Shown here: in pieces, positions 1-13,749 of the stretch
How positions within the stretch are numbered: the stretch's first letter is position 1
Layout of the letters: each line of letters starts with the position of its first letter
Source: Megalonaias nervosa
Lineage: Eukaryota > Mollusca > Bivalvia > Unionida > Unionidae
Length of the DNA stretch: 64,000 nucleotides
Reading direction: 5' to 3'
NCBI GenBank assembly: GCA_016617855.1
Contig: JAECUM010093560.1
Location: 62,001-126,000 of the forward strand
Notes under the pieces: model-generated
Seen by the model: only the letters and a program-made list of their open reading frames with translations
What the model was told of the DNA's origin: nothing
Database searches by the model: none
Program-made: the position numbers and the translations under genes

Positions 1-641
1 TGTCTGCACACTGGGATAGGTTTCATTGGTCAGCTTGGTATTTGTGGGCATCCTTGGTAATTGGTCAGTTAAGAAATGAATTTCAGAAAATATTAGAATC
101 TTTTTGATACGTAAATAAAGAAAAGGAAGTTTTTCCTTTTCCTTTGTTTTGGTCTTAATTCATTTTTGACGGTGAAGGTTATTGAGTGAAAATACACTGT
201 ATGTTGCATTTTTTTAATCTTTTCTTATTTTAGTTCTTTGGTGAAGTTTTGCATTAACCAAATTGGAAAAAACAGAACCATAGATACCACTTTAAGCATG
301 GACTCTATCATGTTCATTCCAATCAAAGCATTTGGCCACTCACCTCTGATGTGCATGGTGCAGTCATGGGTCCCAGTGGTGGCAGAAACTTGGTACACAT
401 TTTATATAAAATACTGTCAGTAAATAGTAACCATACTAATCATGAGAAAGTACTGGGTAATAGACTGTTTTGATAAGCTGTATCAGGCCAGTCTGAAGGA
501 TGTAGCGAGTCCAGGAATCTATTAGCAGCCTGTGAGTTGACATGAAGCTGTAATGGAATACATACAGCTGTTTGGACTTGGAGAACATCAGTGTACATGT
601 GGTTTATTAAAATACAGTGTAATATAATTTTTAATTGCCAG
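1..641 (+). other. Intron of TBK1-like gene (upstream part)
   Basis: The window opens inside an intron. The first exon that fits the gene begins at 642, after a TTGCCAG acceptor, and needs one base from an upstream exon. No earlier exon was recognised. A T-rich stretch followed by AG near 234 leads into a 61-codon open frame (238-423), but that frame has no resemblance to the TBK1 ubiquitin-like domain. Confidence 0.6.
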
Positions 642-792
642 CTGAATTTCCCCGAATCACACCCAGCATGACATTAGAACATGACTATCCACTGACTAAG
701 ATGTGTGCAGCCCTTGGATGCTTTCTACATAAAGAGGTAGATCTGTACAGTATAAAGCAGGAACTTATGAGACGGGCAGTATATGTTAATGT
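642..792 (+). CDS. TBK1: TBK1-like exon A (start of scaffold/dimerisation domain)
   Basis: The acceptor TTGCCAG ends at 641 and the donor GTAAGT is at 793. The exon starts with two bases completing a codon, then 49 codons, and ends with two bases (phase 2). It encodes a helix-rich segment with TLEHDYPLTKMCAALGCF and YSIKQELMRRAVYV. The latter matches the LYQELMRKGIRW helix at the start of the vertebrate TBK1 scaffold domain. The phase fits the next exon exactly. Confidence 0.85.
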
Positions 793-3700
793 GTAAGTAT
801 AGTAAAATCTGGCTAATAAGATCATTAGCTGGACTTGGGATAATTGCTGTAGAATTGGCACATTATTTAACATTTTGAAAAAGAATATATTTTGGCATTA
901 CTGAAGTCAAAACAGGCTAAAATCCTCATTGAATTTCATTGGTTGCTTTACATTTTTGTCAAGTTTGTTTGGCAGAAGCCAAACATTGCAATCACTTTGG
1001 CATTTGTGTACCTGTCAGTCTGTTCATCCATACATCCATTTTGTCTCTTCATCCATCCAAACTCTAGATTAAGGTCAGATATTAAGGTTTTTACTATTTA
1101 GATAAATACAATTCTGATGACATAAAATGGTCTTATGTTGTAGAAGCTTGTGAAAAAGAAATGTGTGTCAGTAGGAGCAAAATCCAAATGAATGCTAAGA
1201 AAAAGGATCTCCAAATCATCCCCATGTTTTTCCTGGTTTAAATTTCTTACTTATTTGTACACACATTCAATGTGTCTGAGATGTTTCATTTTTCAGACAG
1301 CTAAATTGTTGGACAAAAACCATGTATTCAACATTTTTTGTTTGTTTTTGTGGTGTTTAGTGTCATTTTCAGCACATGACAGGCTATACATGGCAGCCAG
1401 TATATGTGGTGGAAGAAGAATCTGGGAAAACCCTGGAAAGAACTGTTGAACCATGATAAGCTACTGGCAGGATTTCTCTTATATCCGGTTAGTTGAACCA
1501 AGACTCGAAAACAGATGGACAGAGGTGAGATGTATGAGTGATCTGTAAAGGTGAGCACCTTAGATGACTTGGCTGCCCGAGGACCCTATTCTGCATTGAA
1601 TCTGAGTAACTAAATGTTCTACGTGAAAACATGACAATAAATAACAAAGGCATTTGCTGAAATGAGGTTTACCATGTCTGCTGAAGGAATCATGAGATCA
1701 ATATAACTGCTAAAGTCAGGTGCAGAAAGCAGAATCCTTATGTTAAGACCACCAAATAAATTTTCTTAAGAATTTCTGCTGCTGACAAATTTAATTTGTT
1801 TTTCTTGCACAACTCAGGATAACATTATTATTTCCCAGTTACATTAGTGTCATTTATCAAAGCTTGGTGTCATTGTGCTAGAAACTAACGGAGATATTGA
1901 ATGTCATCATGAGTGATGGGACTGATGTTCAAATGGCTGAAGTTAAAAGTCAGTTTTTTTAAAGTCTATTTTTAAAAAAATATCTTTTTGAGATAATAGT
2001 TTTAAGTGTCTTTTAAGGATTCTGATGTATGTGTATGTATGTATATATATATATATAGATATATATATATAGATGCAGGGAGAGCTGAAAAAAGTGAAAA
2101 AATATCCATATTTTCATGTAGGACTAACTAGACATCGTAAGAACTCTTGTTGAAAACCCAATGTAGATATGGATATCCATTAAGGAGTTGCAAAAAGAAA
2201 GTTGTAAAAAAATGGAAGCCATAGTGGCTATGTTGGTCACATTGGAATCATTTTCATATAGGACCAACTAGACATCTGAAGAATTCTTCTGGTGAAAACT
2301 CCATGTTTATATTGCTTCCCATTTTTGAGTAGTAGTGATAACAAGATTTTCAAGAAGGCTGCCATGGTGGCCACATTGGTCATTATTTTCACTGACTAGA
2401 CATCATATGAAATCATCTGTTAAAAACCCTATGTTGATATGACTTTGTGTTCGTGAGGAGCAGTGATGAGTTTTTCAAGATGATTGCCATGGTGGCCATA
2501 TTGGATGTCAGATCAGCACCATTTTCACTTAGGAACAAATAGGTGTTGTATGAAGTCTTGTAGTGAAAACCTCATGTTGATGTGACCATTTATTTAGGAG
2601 AAGCAATAAGAAGATTTTTAGGGTACCTACTGTAGTGGACGTATTAGATGTCCAGTATGCACCATTTTTAGTTAGGACCAATGAGATATCTTATGAGATC
2701 GTGTAGTGAAAACCCCATGTCAGCGTGACTTAAGGAGAAGAAACAATAACAAGATTTTCAATGTGGCCACTGTCATGGCCATGTTGGATGTTTGAGCCAT
2801 ACCATTTTCATGTAGGACCAACTAGACTATGGGATGAATGTGTGTGTAAAGTTTCATGGCAGTCATTGATGTGTGTGTAAAGTTTCATGGCAGTCATTGA
2901 TGTGTGTGTAAAGTTTCATGGCAGTCATTATTGTGTGTGTAAAGTTTCATGGCAGTCATTGATGCGTGTGTAAAGTTTCATGGTAGTCATTGATGTGTGT
3001 GTAAAGTTTCATGGCAGTCATTGATGTGTGTGTAAAGTTTCATGGCAGTCATTGATGTGTGTGTAAAGTTTCATGGTAGTCATTGAAGCAGTTTAGATGA
3101 AGCAGCAATAACAAACTGGTGCTAAAACAATCGACAACAGCCATCCCATAAACAATTACGGTATGTGGCTAGTTGAACTAAAAAGTGACATCATTCTGAT
3201 GTTAAATAAAACTATGTAATACAATTTTTGTTCCTGGTTAGTGAGTGTTATTTCATAATTTCATATGCCTAAAAAGTATAGAAAATGGCTATTATTCCCC
3301 ACAAACTTTGCTTTTGTAACCAGGACAGTGATATTTTGAGATTTACCTATTTCCAATGAGAAAATGGGCAAATTTGTGTCATTTTGTTCACATAAAGTCA
3401 GAAAAAAACAACATATGAATCAAAATTAACAAGTATTTATATTAAAGTAATACAAAAATGACCACAGAAGATTTAGAAGTGAGTAGTTTTTTGAGATTCA
3501 TGATTATACTGTAAATCACATTCATGAATCAGCCCCCAAATGTAGTCTCCCATCATGTTCTCATTATATTGTCCTTGGTAGCAGCATTCAAAGTCCAGTA
3601 TATCATGGTGGAAACGCTCGCCTTGCTCCTCTGAGTATGCTCCCATGTTCTCCTTGAATTTATCAAGATGAACATCAAGCATATGGGCTTTGAGGGACAT

Positions 3701-6700
3701 CCTGCAGCCCACTGTGCCATAATTCTTCACCAGAGTCTCAACCAGCTCCACATAGTTTTCAGCCTTGTGATTGCCCAGGAAGCCCCGAACCACTGAAGAA
3801 AGCTGTTCCAAGCTGCTTTCTCCTTACTAGTGAGCCTCTTGGGGAATTCATTGAGGTGCCCATGGTTTGTCTTGATCCCCGACAGGCATGCCAAAATATG
3901 ACTTGTAGGCCTCACACATCTTAGCAGATGCTTCCATGGAGTACTTTTTCGCTTGTCTTGATAAATTGGCCGCAGACATAGCAAAATGTGTCCGCCGGAT
4001 GCTTGCAACTTCTTGATGCCATCTCAGAAAAATGCAGATATGTATCCACTTAGGCAGCTGAAACTAAACTGAACTGGTGGGCTTAAGGCCCCTGTATTTA
4101 TACCACTGTTTATATTACTGGAAAGTTCTAGAAGTAACTCCAAGTTTACTTAGCACTGAATCTATCTGGAATGTTCTGGAAAATAGGTAAATTTCAAAAT
4201 ATCACTGTCCTGGTTACAAAAGCAAAGTTTGTGGAGAATAATAGCCATTTTCCATACTTTTGAGGCATAAGCAATTAGGAAATAGCACTTACTACCCAGG
4301 AACAAAAACAAAAAATTTTGTTACACGGTGTAATTAATGGAAAGATCTAAATTCTAAAATACAGAAGAAACTGCATTAGTGTCAACCTAAATGATGTGTA
4401 GATTTGACCTTCCAGTGGAATGTTCACATAGGGGATGATCCACTGAAGAATTTGGTACTGTAATGTATGCATCATACTTGCACATGTGGCAGAATTTCTT
4501 GCTCACATAAACAAGTTTGACAGAACTTTCTAACTTACATAAACTATTATGTCTGTTTACTGGTTGGACCAGAGTCTAATAATTATTCCAAGAATTAACA
4601 GCATGTAGTTCATATATCATGTGTGAAACAGGTTTTAAAAAATCATTGATGAAGAAATGTCATGAGCAAATGGGCATTAAGACCCAATTAACTTTGACAT
4701 TTTCTCATTATTTTATAGGTTATTGTTATCATTTGAAATATTTAGACTAAGGTGTAAACAAAAGCACATGGTTATGCAAAGAAGTATTCTGCAACTTCAG
4801 TATAACATTTGGCTCCAATCTTATGTTCTAGAGAAGAACAGTGAGCCATTTGATTTCTCACATGTATTCTGTAATTTCCAACTTCTTTGTCTCATTCCTG
4901 TTTCACTTTTCTCTCCATAGATGCATATTATCTGTTCTACCCATCAGTCAATAACTGTGTGGTCCAGTAACAAAAATTCTTAATGTGCAGATGTTGAATT
5001 GCATTCTGGGAAAAGGGAATGGAGCAAACATAATTTTAACGATACATAGAAAGTTTATTAAAAACGTGTACTTGCATTTTTTTTTTCTAAAACAAGAACT
5101 GTTATTGTTCATAAAACTGTTAATAGTTCATTGCATTTGATCATGTATTAAAAATGTCCCTTTTGAAATATCAAAAGTCTTGAATCAGCATGTTAAACGT
5201 GTAATTTTAATTTATCTTGGTCTTTGAATTAGTGGATTTTCTAAGAGGAATCATTTTGATAATCCATTTGGATAAATTATCAAATTTATTCTTTCTCTCA
5301 AAATGTTATTTTAATAGATATTGATAACTCTATGACCGAATTTCACTCGTTGTTGGTCACTTAGTCAAGATGAAACATGTCAGCCTGTCATGTAAAAGAA
5401 CCACATTCTGATCCTACTATGAACTTAATGAGCATGATTTTTTTCCCGAAGTACATATGTCGTTTCTACTTTGAATAAGGAAAGAGAATTATGTTATAAC
5501 AAATATTTTCTGTAAAAATGTACACAACGCACAGCAGAGCATTTACAGTTGAAAGCTACCATAATAAACCTACTACCACATTCAGGCTGTTATACACTTT
5601 AGCTAGTCAAAATGTTTAAATATAAAATATAAAGAGAAATTGATTGTTCTGAGTGACTCATTGGTAGATATCATGTCATGGGTAAAATATTACAGTATTT
5701 TCACTCTTGGCTTCACCCTCTTTCAAGTACACCATTCCCTCGATAACTCACACACAACGGGGTCCACAAACATAGACCGCGCTATAAGTGAGGGAGCATA
5801 GTTACCGAGGGTCCTCCAAAATTGAAAAAAATAGCTTGGACATTGAGAAAACGGGGGTGGGGGTTAGGGAACTTCGCTGTTTAATGACTGAATCCTCATT
5901 TTACATTCACGTCGATAATAACTTTTAATAACGCACTTTTTCTAATGAAGATATTCGTTATTCTGTTTAAATAACATTTATTTTCAAAATATCCAACATG
6001 TGAAAGATCGTTCCAACTGGTTTCAACAACCATTACGTTTACACGAAAACGTGTGTATTACATCACTGCTCTTTGTTTTCTTGATGAGTCTGGTTCCCAG
6101 AGTGGTATGGCATTGTATCCTGCCAAATGGGAGTGAAAAGAGCAGGGAACTAGACCAACTGTTGATACACCACCAAACAAGATTCCATTTGTTCAAAAAG
6201 CAAGTGAAATTTTCGTGAGACAATCGTCTACGGCGAATCTCAATTTTTGTTCTGTTTAGTTAATACAGTATTGATATCGTGATTTCATTGGAAGTAATAA
6301 TGAAACTTTTTATCATTCTTGAGGATATCTCAAAGTGCCAGTTCAAAAATTCTCTGAAACTAGCTTGCCCACAATTGTCCGTATCTGTGAAACCAAGCTC
6401 TTTATTTTGCGAAGTATAGTATTTTTTTTCACTTGGTTGACATGCTATCTTTGATCACAGTTACCAATGAGTCAGTTAATTTAAGGTAGTTTATGTTACA
6501 TACACAATAACATTTATAACAGTGTTCAATTGATCAGCTGAAGTGAGTTCACCCAACATACGACCAGGGCAGCTAGATTTTAAGTTTGTAGGATTTTCGT
6601 GCCTTTTAACTTTTCTTTTATTTCACCTCCATTATTTGATTCAAAAGACATAATTAACGTGATAATACAAAGGAGGCCAGCTTTTAATTCAGTGCAACAA

Positions 6701-7358
6701 TGCAACAAATACTTCTGCAAGTCAAATATCAAAACACGATCGGCACCTAAATAGGTTCTTAGAGAAATGCTCGTGGACATAACTGTTACGGTAGATTGAC
6801 ACATTTTACGTTTAATTACAAGAGGACACATTGCATTTATGATGATTACACTTAAAAGGAACTAGAAGATAGAACTAGAACACAAATTTCAATTGATAAA
6901 AAAATTATTTAATTTGTGTTTATTTATTAAAGTACTGCCTCCACGCGGCGTAAGTGACATTTTCATTGATCAAAATTTCCTTACATATCATTAATTGCGG
7001 TGTGCTAGGAATGTCACTTGGGAAGAAAATCTAAAAAAGTGTATGACTTATTTTTAAATTTGGTATTTCATAATGTTGATTAAAAATTTCCAGGTCCTGT
7101 CTACCGTTTTCGACGATCAAACGAGTGATATATCAAAGCTTTTGTAGCAAATTTTGATCACGATTTCCATAAAGTTCATAAAATAGGGATCTATTTTTGG
7201 GGTAATTTCTGGTTTTAAAAAATGGGATCCACGCCTCACCCCGTGTTATAAGCGGGTTCGCGAGTTATCAGCGCGCGAGTTATCGAGGGAGTGGTGTACT
7301 TAGTTATTATTATTCACCCACTCTCAGAATCACATCATTATTCACTTGATACAAGCAA

Positions 7359-7401
<43 letters not shown>

Positions 7402-8789
7402 TATTTGACCCATAGAATCTCATTATCTAATTCTAATTTGTCTTCCAGACATGAACTATATCATGAATGTGGACATCTAGTTGACTATAATCAGCACTTG
7501 GAGAGGAATTTTAAGACAGTCATTTGCTGGAAGGACAATTTTATGCGAACAGTGGAAAGAGAGAGGGAAATGTTCGAGTTTATTCAAAACTTGAGTATTA
7601 GAGACGACAGCTCAGAACTCCTGGATTTTGAGAGTAAGACAAAGATTCAGTGTGAAGAAAGAGAAAAGGAGGTGAGAACTAAAATAAAATGTAAGTTATC
7701 TCATCCAATTTCTATACATGGGTTTTTTCTGAAGAATTTTGTAATTGGGATAAACAATAGTTATACCATATCCACATCTTTCTCAATGATTGTGAGTGAC
7801 AGTACCCGTAAATGCCGATTGTATAAATTGCAAATTGCATAAATGCAGTGATACAAGATTTGGAGCTTAGGGGACTGAGTGGGTTTAGCAACTGTTGTTC
7901 ATGAATTTGAATTGTTGAAAATTGTAATCTCTATTGTTCAAAACAAATTTTAGACTCAGATTTTAATATGTATGGATACACAAATCCTGAGAAGTAAGTA
8001 AATTAATGATATACTTTTCATATAAATCAAGTTGATGTGCAGTACTACAAATGTACACAAAAGTAAGGTAGGAGTTGCCCCTCTTACATATTATAACATG
8101 TGTATCTATTGCAGGCAGATACTAGCAAACTAAAACATAACCTGATTTTATCTCATAAACTGCCTGAGCTGGAAGTTTTAATAAGCTTGCAGACAGCCGT
8201 TTCTCAAGATATCAAAAATAAAGTAAGGCGAAATAAACCCAGCTTAGCCCCTGAACTCTTTGATTATTACAAGTACTCTAGCATATATTTGAAAAAAATT
8301 AAAACAGCCTTCCCTGGATACCATGTATGTTTAAATGGAATAGTCTTGAGGAAGCTCGGTTATCATACCTACATCATTTTCTTCATCTTTTTTATTTCAT
8401 AATATTCTCGATGACTAAGTAGTTTTTATTAGTATAACTTTTTATATGTGTATACACAGTCTTCCTACAACCTGCTTGTTAGCTTTTCTCTTTCCCATTT
8501 TAGTCTATTACAAAAAAGTTCATGACTTTATAGTAATTGTAACTAAAAACTTCTGAGTCATTGCTGGGGGGTGGTGTAATTTACGACTGGGAAAGTTATG
8601 AATATTTTATGTCATTAAAATCTCATACTTTTAATACTGTTTGCAGATACTAGTTTACCTGAAGTCAAAACAAGCAGAAGTTGATTGAGATTCAAAGCAA
8701 AAATGTTTTATGCTTAAAAGAATCCCAGCTTTTCTAGTGGAAAGATATAAGAGATCTAAGATAATAATGCTATTTTACATATATCTATG

Positions 8790-8853
<64 letters not shown>

Positions 8854-11800
8854 ATGTTCAGATATAGTGATACATCTTTGGCAATACACTTTATGAGTGT
8901 GAATTGCCCTTAGCAGGCTGTAGGAACTAAAAACATTTGTTTCAGATGTGTCAGTCTTACATTTAGTTCATTTTTTCATAAGGATACGTTTCTTTGCATT
9001 AGGTTGAAAAATTGATGTATTAAGATCTAGATGACATGTGCATTATGGGAGATGAAGAGTCATATAAGATTTACAATAGCAGGCTACTTGCTGTAGGACT
9101 TGTTCCACTTTTCTTTTAAAATGGCTATTTCTTCTTTCAGCATTATTACTTTTATAATGCTGATAACAAATAATTTTGAAGATTTAATAATTGCTACTAA
9201 TTACATATTCAAAGACACAACCTAAAATGATCCATCCTTGTTGAATTTAGGACTATTTCCCAGTAGGAGTCATATCCATAACTTTATGTACAAATTAAAG
9301 TCATTTTTAGCAAATAAGAGTTGAAAATTTTCCCACAAAATGAATAAATTCATAGTATATTTTAGTAGTGACTGTCTTAGTTAAGCTTCTGAACTTTTTA
9401 TCCCATTTAATATGTTTTATGTTTAGATTTTACCTGTTAAATTTCCAGATAAGAAAAATGAAGGATGACACAAAGAAAAATTTGGAAACTCTACAGAAGG
9501 AGCAACTCAAAGATAAGCAGTTGCTAAAAAGTTGGAGTGATGATTTGGGGTGCGGTAAGGAGGACAGATGGTAGGTTGGAGTTTGATCTTTAATACTTTT
9601 GTAACTCTACTTAGTCATGGACCAGAAGAGTACCTGTTGTTTGTCATACATTGTACATCTGTCCATTAGCACAAGTTTGTTAGTGCTAATCATCCTAAAC
9701 TACTTGGAGGATTGCCATGAAACTTCACACACTCATTCATCCCAAGGTCTAGTCAGTCCTAAATGAAAATAGTACTTTGCAGCCATCAAATATGGCCATG
9801 TCAGCAGCCATCATGAAAATCTTGTTACTGCTACTTCTTCTGACTGGATAGTCATTTCAACATGGGGTTTTACTTCAGGATTTCTTATGGTATCTAGTTA
9901 GTCCTGAATGAAAATAATGCTATCTAACAACTTGATGACCACTACAGCCGTCATCTTGAATTTTTTTTTATCACTGCTCCTCCAGAATGGAGGGTCATAT
10001 CGGCATGAGGTTTTCACCAGAAAACTTCTTTTGATGTTGTTGTTGTTGTTGTGGGGCTTAACGCCATTTTTCAGCACACGATAGGCTATACATGGCGGCC
10101 AGTATTAATGATGGAGGAAGAAACCAGGAAATCCCCGGAAAGAACCACCAACCCACGAGAAGCTACTGGCAAGCTTTCTCACATATCCACGTTCGCCGAA
10201 TCCTAGACTCGAACCCACACAGACAGAGGTGAGATGGCAGTGATCCGTAACAGAGAGCGCTTTAGACCACTTGTTGGTACAAAATGAATATGATGAAGGA
10301 TCAATAGATAAAAGAAACTCCATCCAGTTATGTACTTATATGTAAACAGGAAATAAAGGTGCTGATATATATACTGTGGTGAGATCACAGAGTATAAAAC
10401 TTGCAGAACATAAAGTGTTATGAACTGAGCACAACCTCTTTATCTCAACTTTGGGCAGGTACCTTGCTAATTTTAGCCTGCCCAAGCCAATTCTGAACTT
10501 GTGATGGCCACTGGGCAAGTGGATTTGTAAAGCCCTAGATTTACTGTTGTTAGGGGTTTGATGCCGTTTTTCAGAACAGGATAGGTAATACATGGCAGCC
10601 AGTAAATCTGAACCCAGGGAAGGCCCCAGAAACAACTACCGACCCATGGAAAGCTAGTGGCATGCTTTCTCACACACCCACATTAACTGAGTCCATGACT
10701 TGAACCCACACGGACAGAGGTGTGATGTCATTGATCTGTAAAGGCAAGCACCTTAGACCACTAGGCCCCTGCTCTGTAAATGATTGCATAGTCATAGGTG
10801 GTTAAGAGATTCACAAGGCACACTAACAATGAAATTTTACCAAAAGAGTTAATTCAAGTCGCTCATGGAGGTGATAAATTCATCACTTGTGTATTTACTG
10901 GGATGTATAGAAATGTTATGACCATATTGAACCCTTTGATCATTATGGTAAACATGTATTGTGTTTATTGGTCATAACATTCCATTCACCCCTGTAAACT
11001 AGCATGTATCAATAAGTTAATGTCAGCCCAAAAACAATTTAACTCATTAGAAGTGAGACCACTTTTAACTAATGTAGCTTAGAATGATGGGTATATTCTA
11101 AGAAAATCAACAAAAAAGTAGGGTATACAATAATGTGAATTTTTAAAGTTAGATTACCTGCCCATAGGGTCAAGTGAGATAGTGGTACAAGATGATCTTC
11201 CATCTGATTAGCTGAACTTGTTACCATTATGGAAGCCATATATTTGATACATTTTTTTTTCAGACTTGAAATATGGTTTATGTCATGTAGATCTTGTATG
11301 GGTTTGATCGTGAGTGAGACCCATGCATGTTAATTAGGTAATCTTGCATCTGATTGGCTGCCCTTGTTACGACTTATGTAGCCATCTTTGAGAGCTGATT
11401 TTGATCAAGCTTGGAATATATGCCTATATCATCAACATCTCAATGAATTCAGTAATGTGTGAGATTCATATGTAGGTAATTTTGTGGATCTTTGGCAGAG
11501 CTTGTTACCATTCTGGAGCCATATTTATTTCAGATGCAGTATTTGTCAGCCTTGGAACATACATTTGTATTATCAAGAGATATTGGACAAGTTTGATAAT
11601 GAACAAAATTCATATTGATGAGATGATCCTGTTTGTTTTTTGGAAACCATATTCCTGATCAGATTTTAATCAAATTTGACATAAATTCTCGTGTCCTCAA
11701 GTCCATAGATGGGTTTGATCATGAGTATGATCCAAACATAATAATGGGGTAATCTTGCATTTGATTTGATGAGTTTGTTATCACTCTGGAAGCCATATTT

Positions 11801-13715
11801 CTGACTGATTTTGATCAAAATTGAAATGAAGATTTGTGTCATCAAGACCTTGGATGGGTTTGATTCTGAGTTAGATTCATGCATATTAATGAGGTAATCT
11901 TGCATCTGATTGGCTGATTTTGTTACCTCTCTGAAGATCGTGTATTTGATCCAGTTTTATCAGATTTGGTAAATAGGCTTAAATCATCAAGATCTTGGCA
12001 AGTTCGAAACCCGGTCGAGTCATACCAAAGACATAAAACTGGAACAAGCACCTGCCCTGCTTGGCATTCAGTATTAAGAGGTTAGTGTTAGGACTGGTTG
12101 GCCAGGTGTGAGGGTGATGTGAATGGGTGGGACATGATGCTACATGTCTGCAGCATGATGCCCAGTGCTAGACATCACTATAAACTACCACACTGCCGAC
12201 ATTGTAGCAATATGACTGAAATTTTTTTAAAGCCACGTTAAAAATTGAAATCACACACACATATTTTGGCAAGATCTGTGCAAATTAATGAAGTAATTTT
12301 CCATCTGAATTGTTCTTGCCAACTTGTTAACAACTATTTTTTGGATCAAATTTTTGTCAATGTATTTTTCTTAAAATGAGTGTATCAAGATATATAATGT
12401 GCTTTATTATGAGCAGTATGTTTGCATATTAATCAGGTGGTCTCGCATATGTTTGACTGAGCTTTCTTATTACTTGAGATACTCTATTTCTGACCTGATC
12501 TTAATCAGACTTTATAATACACTAACATCATTATGTTCTTGGATGATTTTTATAATGAGTGATATCTATACGTATTAATGAGAGTTTATTTTACTACTCT
12601 AGAAACTATATTTTTGGTCAGATCTTTTATCAGTATTGTTGAATAGGCCGTTGTCATCAAAATCTCGGTTGAGTATGGCTATGGGTGAAATTCATGCATG
12701 TTAATGATGTGATCTTGCATCTGATTGGCTGAGGTTGTCAACACTCTAGCAACTATATTTCTGATTAGATTTTAATGAAACCTGTTAAATAGTCTTATAT
12801 AATAAAGATATTGAATGAATTTGGATATTAATGAGAGTTTTGTATCTAAACTTGTTGACACTCTTAAGGTTGAATCCAAATCTGATTTTTCCCCACTTTA
12901 AGATCGTATTATCATTGTTGTAGACAGATTCTGATAAGTGAGATTTGCACATATTAATATTATCGCTTACATATGATTGGCTGAGCTTGTTACCCCGCTT
13001 GATCGATAGACAATATTTCTCATCCATGTATTATAAAATTTGGTGAATGGGTTTATATCGTTGATATCTTGGATGACTTCATTTATCAGCAAGAGCCAGG
13101 GCATGAATTATGCCTCTCTCATAAGAAAGAATTTTTATCAAGATAGAGTAAAATAGGTAAAATCAACATGATATAAAGTTGAGAGATAGTTTGCGTACCG
13201 TATTTCATGTAATTTTTCATACATGAAAAAATAATCATTAATTTCAGGGTTTCGAAAAATTATATGTAAATTAAATAACCGTGTATGAAATAAAAGGGAC
13301 CATACCAGAACAAGTTCTATGGAACATACGCTACTCAGTGACCTAATGGTACAAACGTACAAAGTAAAAGTATATTTTCTGTCTCATTCTGCTCTCAGCT
13401 CAAGAATCTAATTACAATAAAAATAAAAGTACTCAGAATGATTTTTGTTGTTATTGGTGAACGAGAGAGAGAGAGAAATATGTCTCAATGTGTGGGCTCA
13501 TCTGCATTTAGAGCAGATGTAGCTGTTATGTTGTGTAATGTTGGCAAAATGATTAACATGTATTAGTTATGGGTATTATTATTGGTAAATTGTATGCAAC
13601 GATATGAGTCCACATTGTTAAGAAATTAAGTGCAACTTGTATTTTTACAGCAATAATAATCTCATTATCAAATTGCAATAAAAAAATAAAAACTTGAAAT
13701 CATGTTTTAGTTAAT

Positions 13716-13749
<34 letters not shown>

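Larger units (their letters stand above)
793..7448 (+). other. Intron A-B (6.7 kb), repeat-filled
   Basis: GT-AG intron containing, in order, a diverged SINE, a ~140-bp satellite, a 31-bp minisatellite, a long-TIR transposon and a 1.57 kb TIR transposon. The unannotated stretches 793-1338, 1584-2094 (with a TA microsatellite near 2037-2073) and 4330-5729 are AT-rich. I see no gene or clear repeat in them. Confidence 0.85.

Noticed and set aside
238..423. 61-codon open frame after a T-rich stretch and AG, possibly an upstream TBK1 exon
   Set aside because: No similarity to the ubiquitin-like or scaffold domains in any frame, the frame runs to its own stop, and exon A starts cleanly at 642 with its own acceptor.
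5730..7296. Transposase gene in family X
   Set aside because: The longest frames (6000-6218, 6580-6831) have no helix-turn-helix or DDE-like pattern, and copy 2 does not share the open frames.
7291..7448. Open frame extending exon B upstream through the GT microsatellite
   Set aside because: The frame is a by-product of the (GT)n tract. The TCTTCCAG acceptor at 7448 and the phase of exon A place the exon start at 7449.
8710..8913. 67-codon open frame
   Set aside because: Most of it is the (AT)n microsatellite read as Tyr-Ile repeats.
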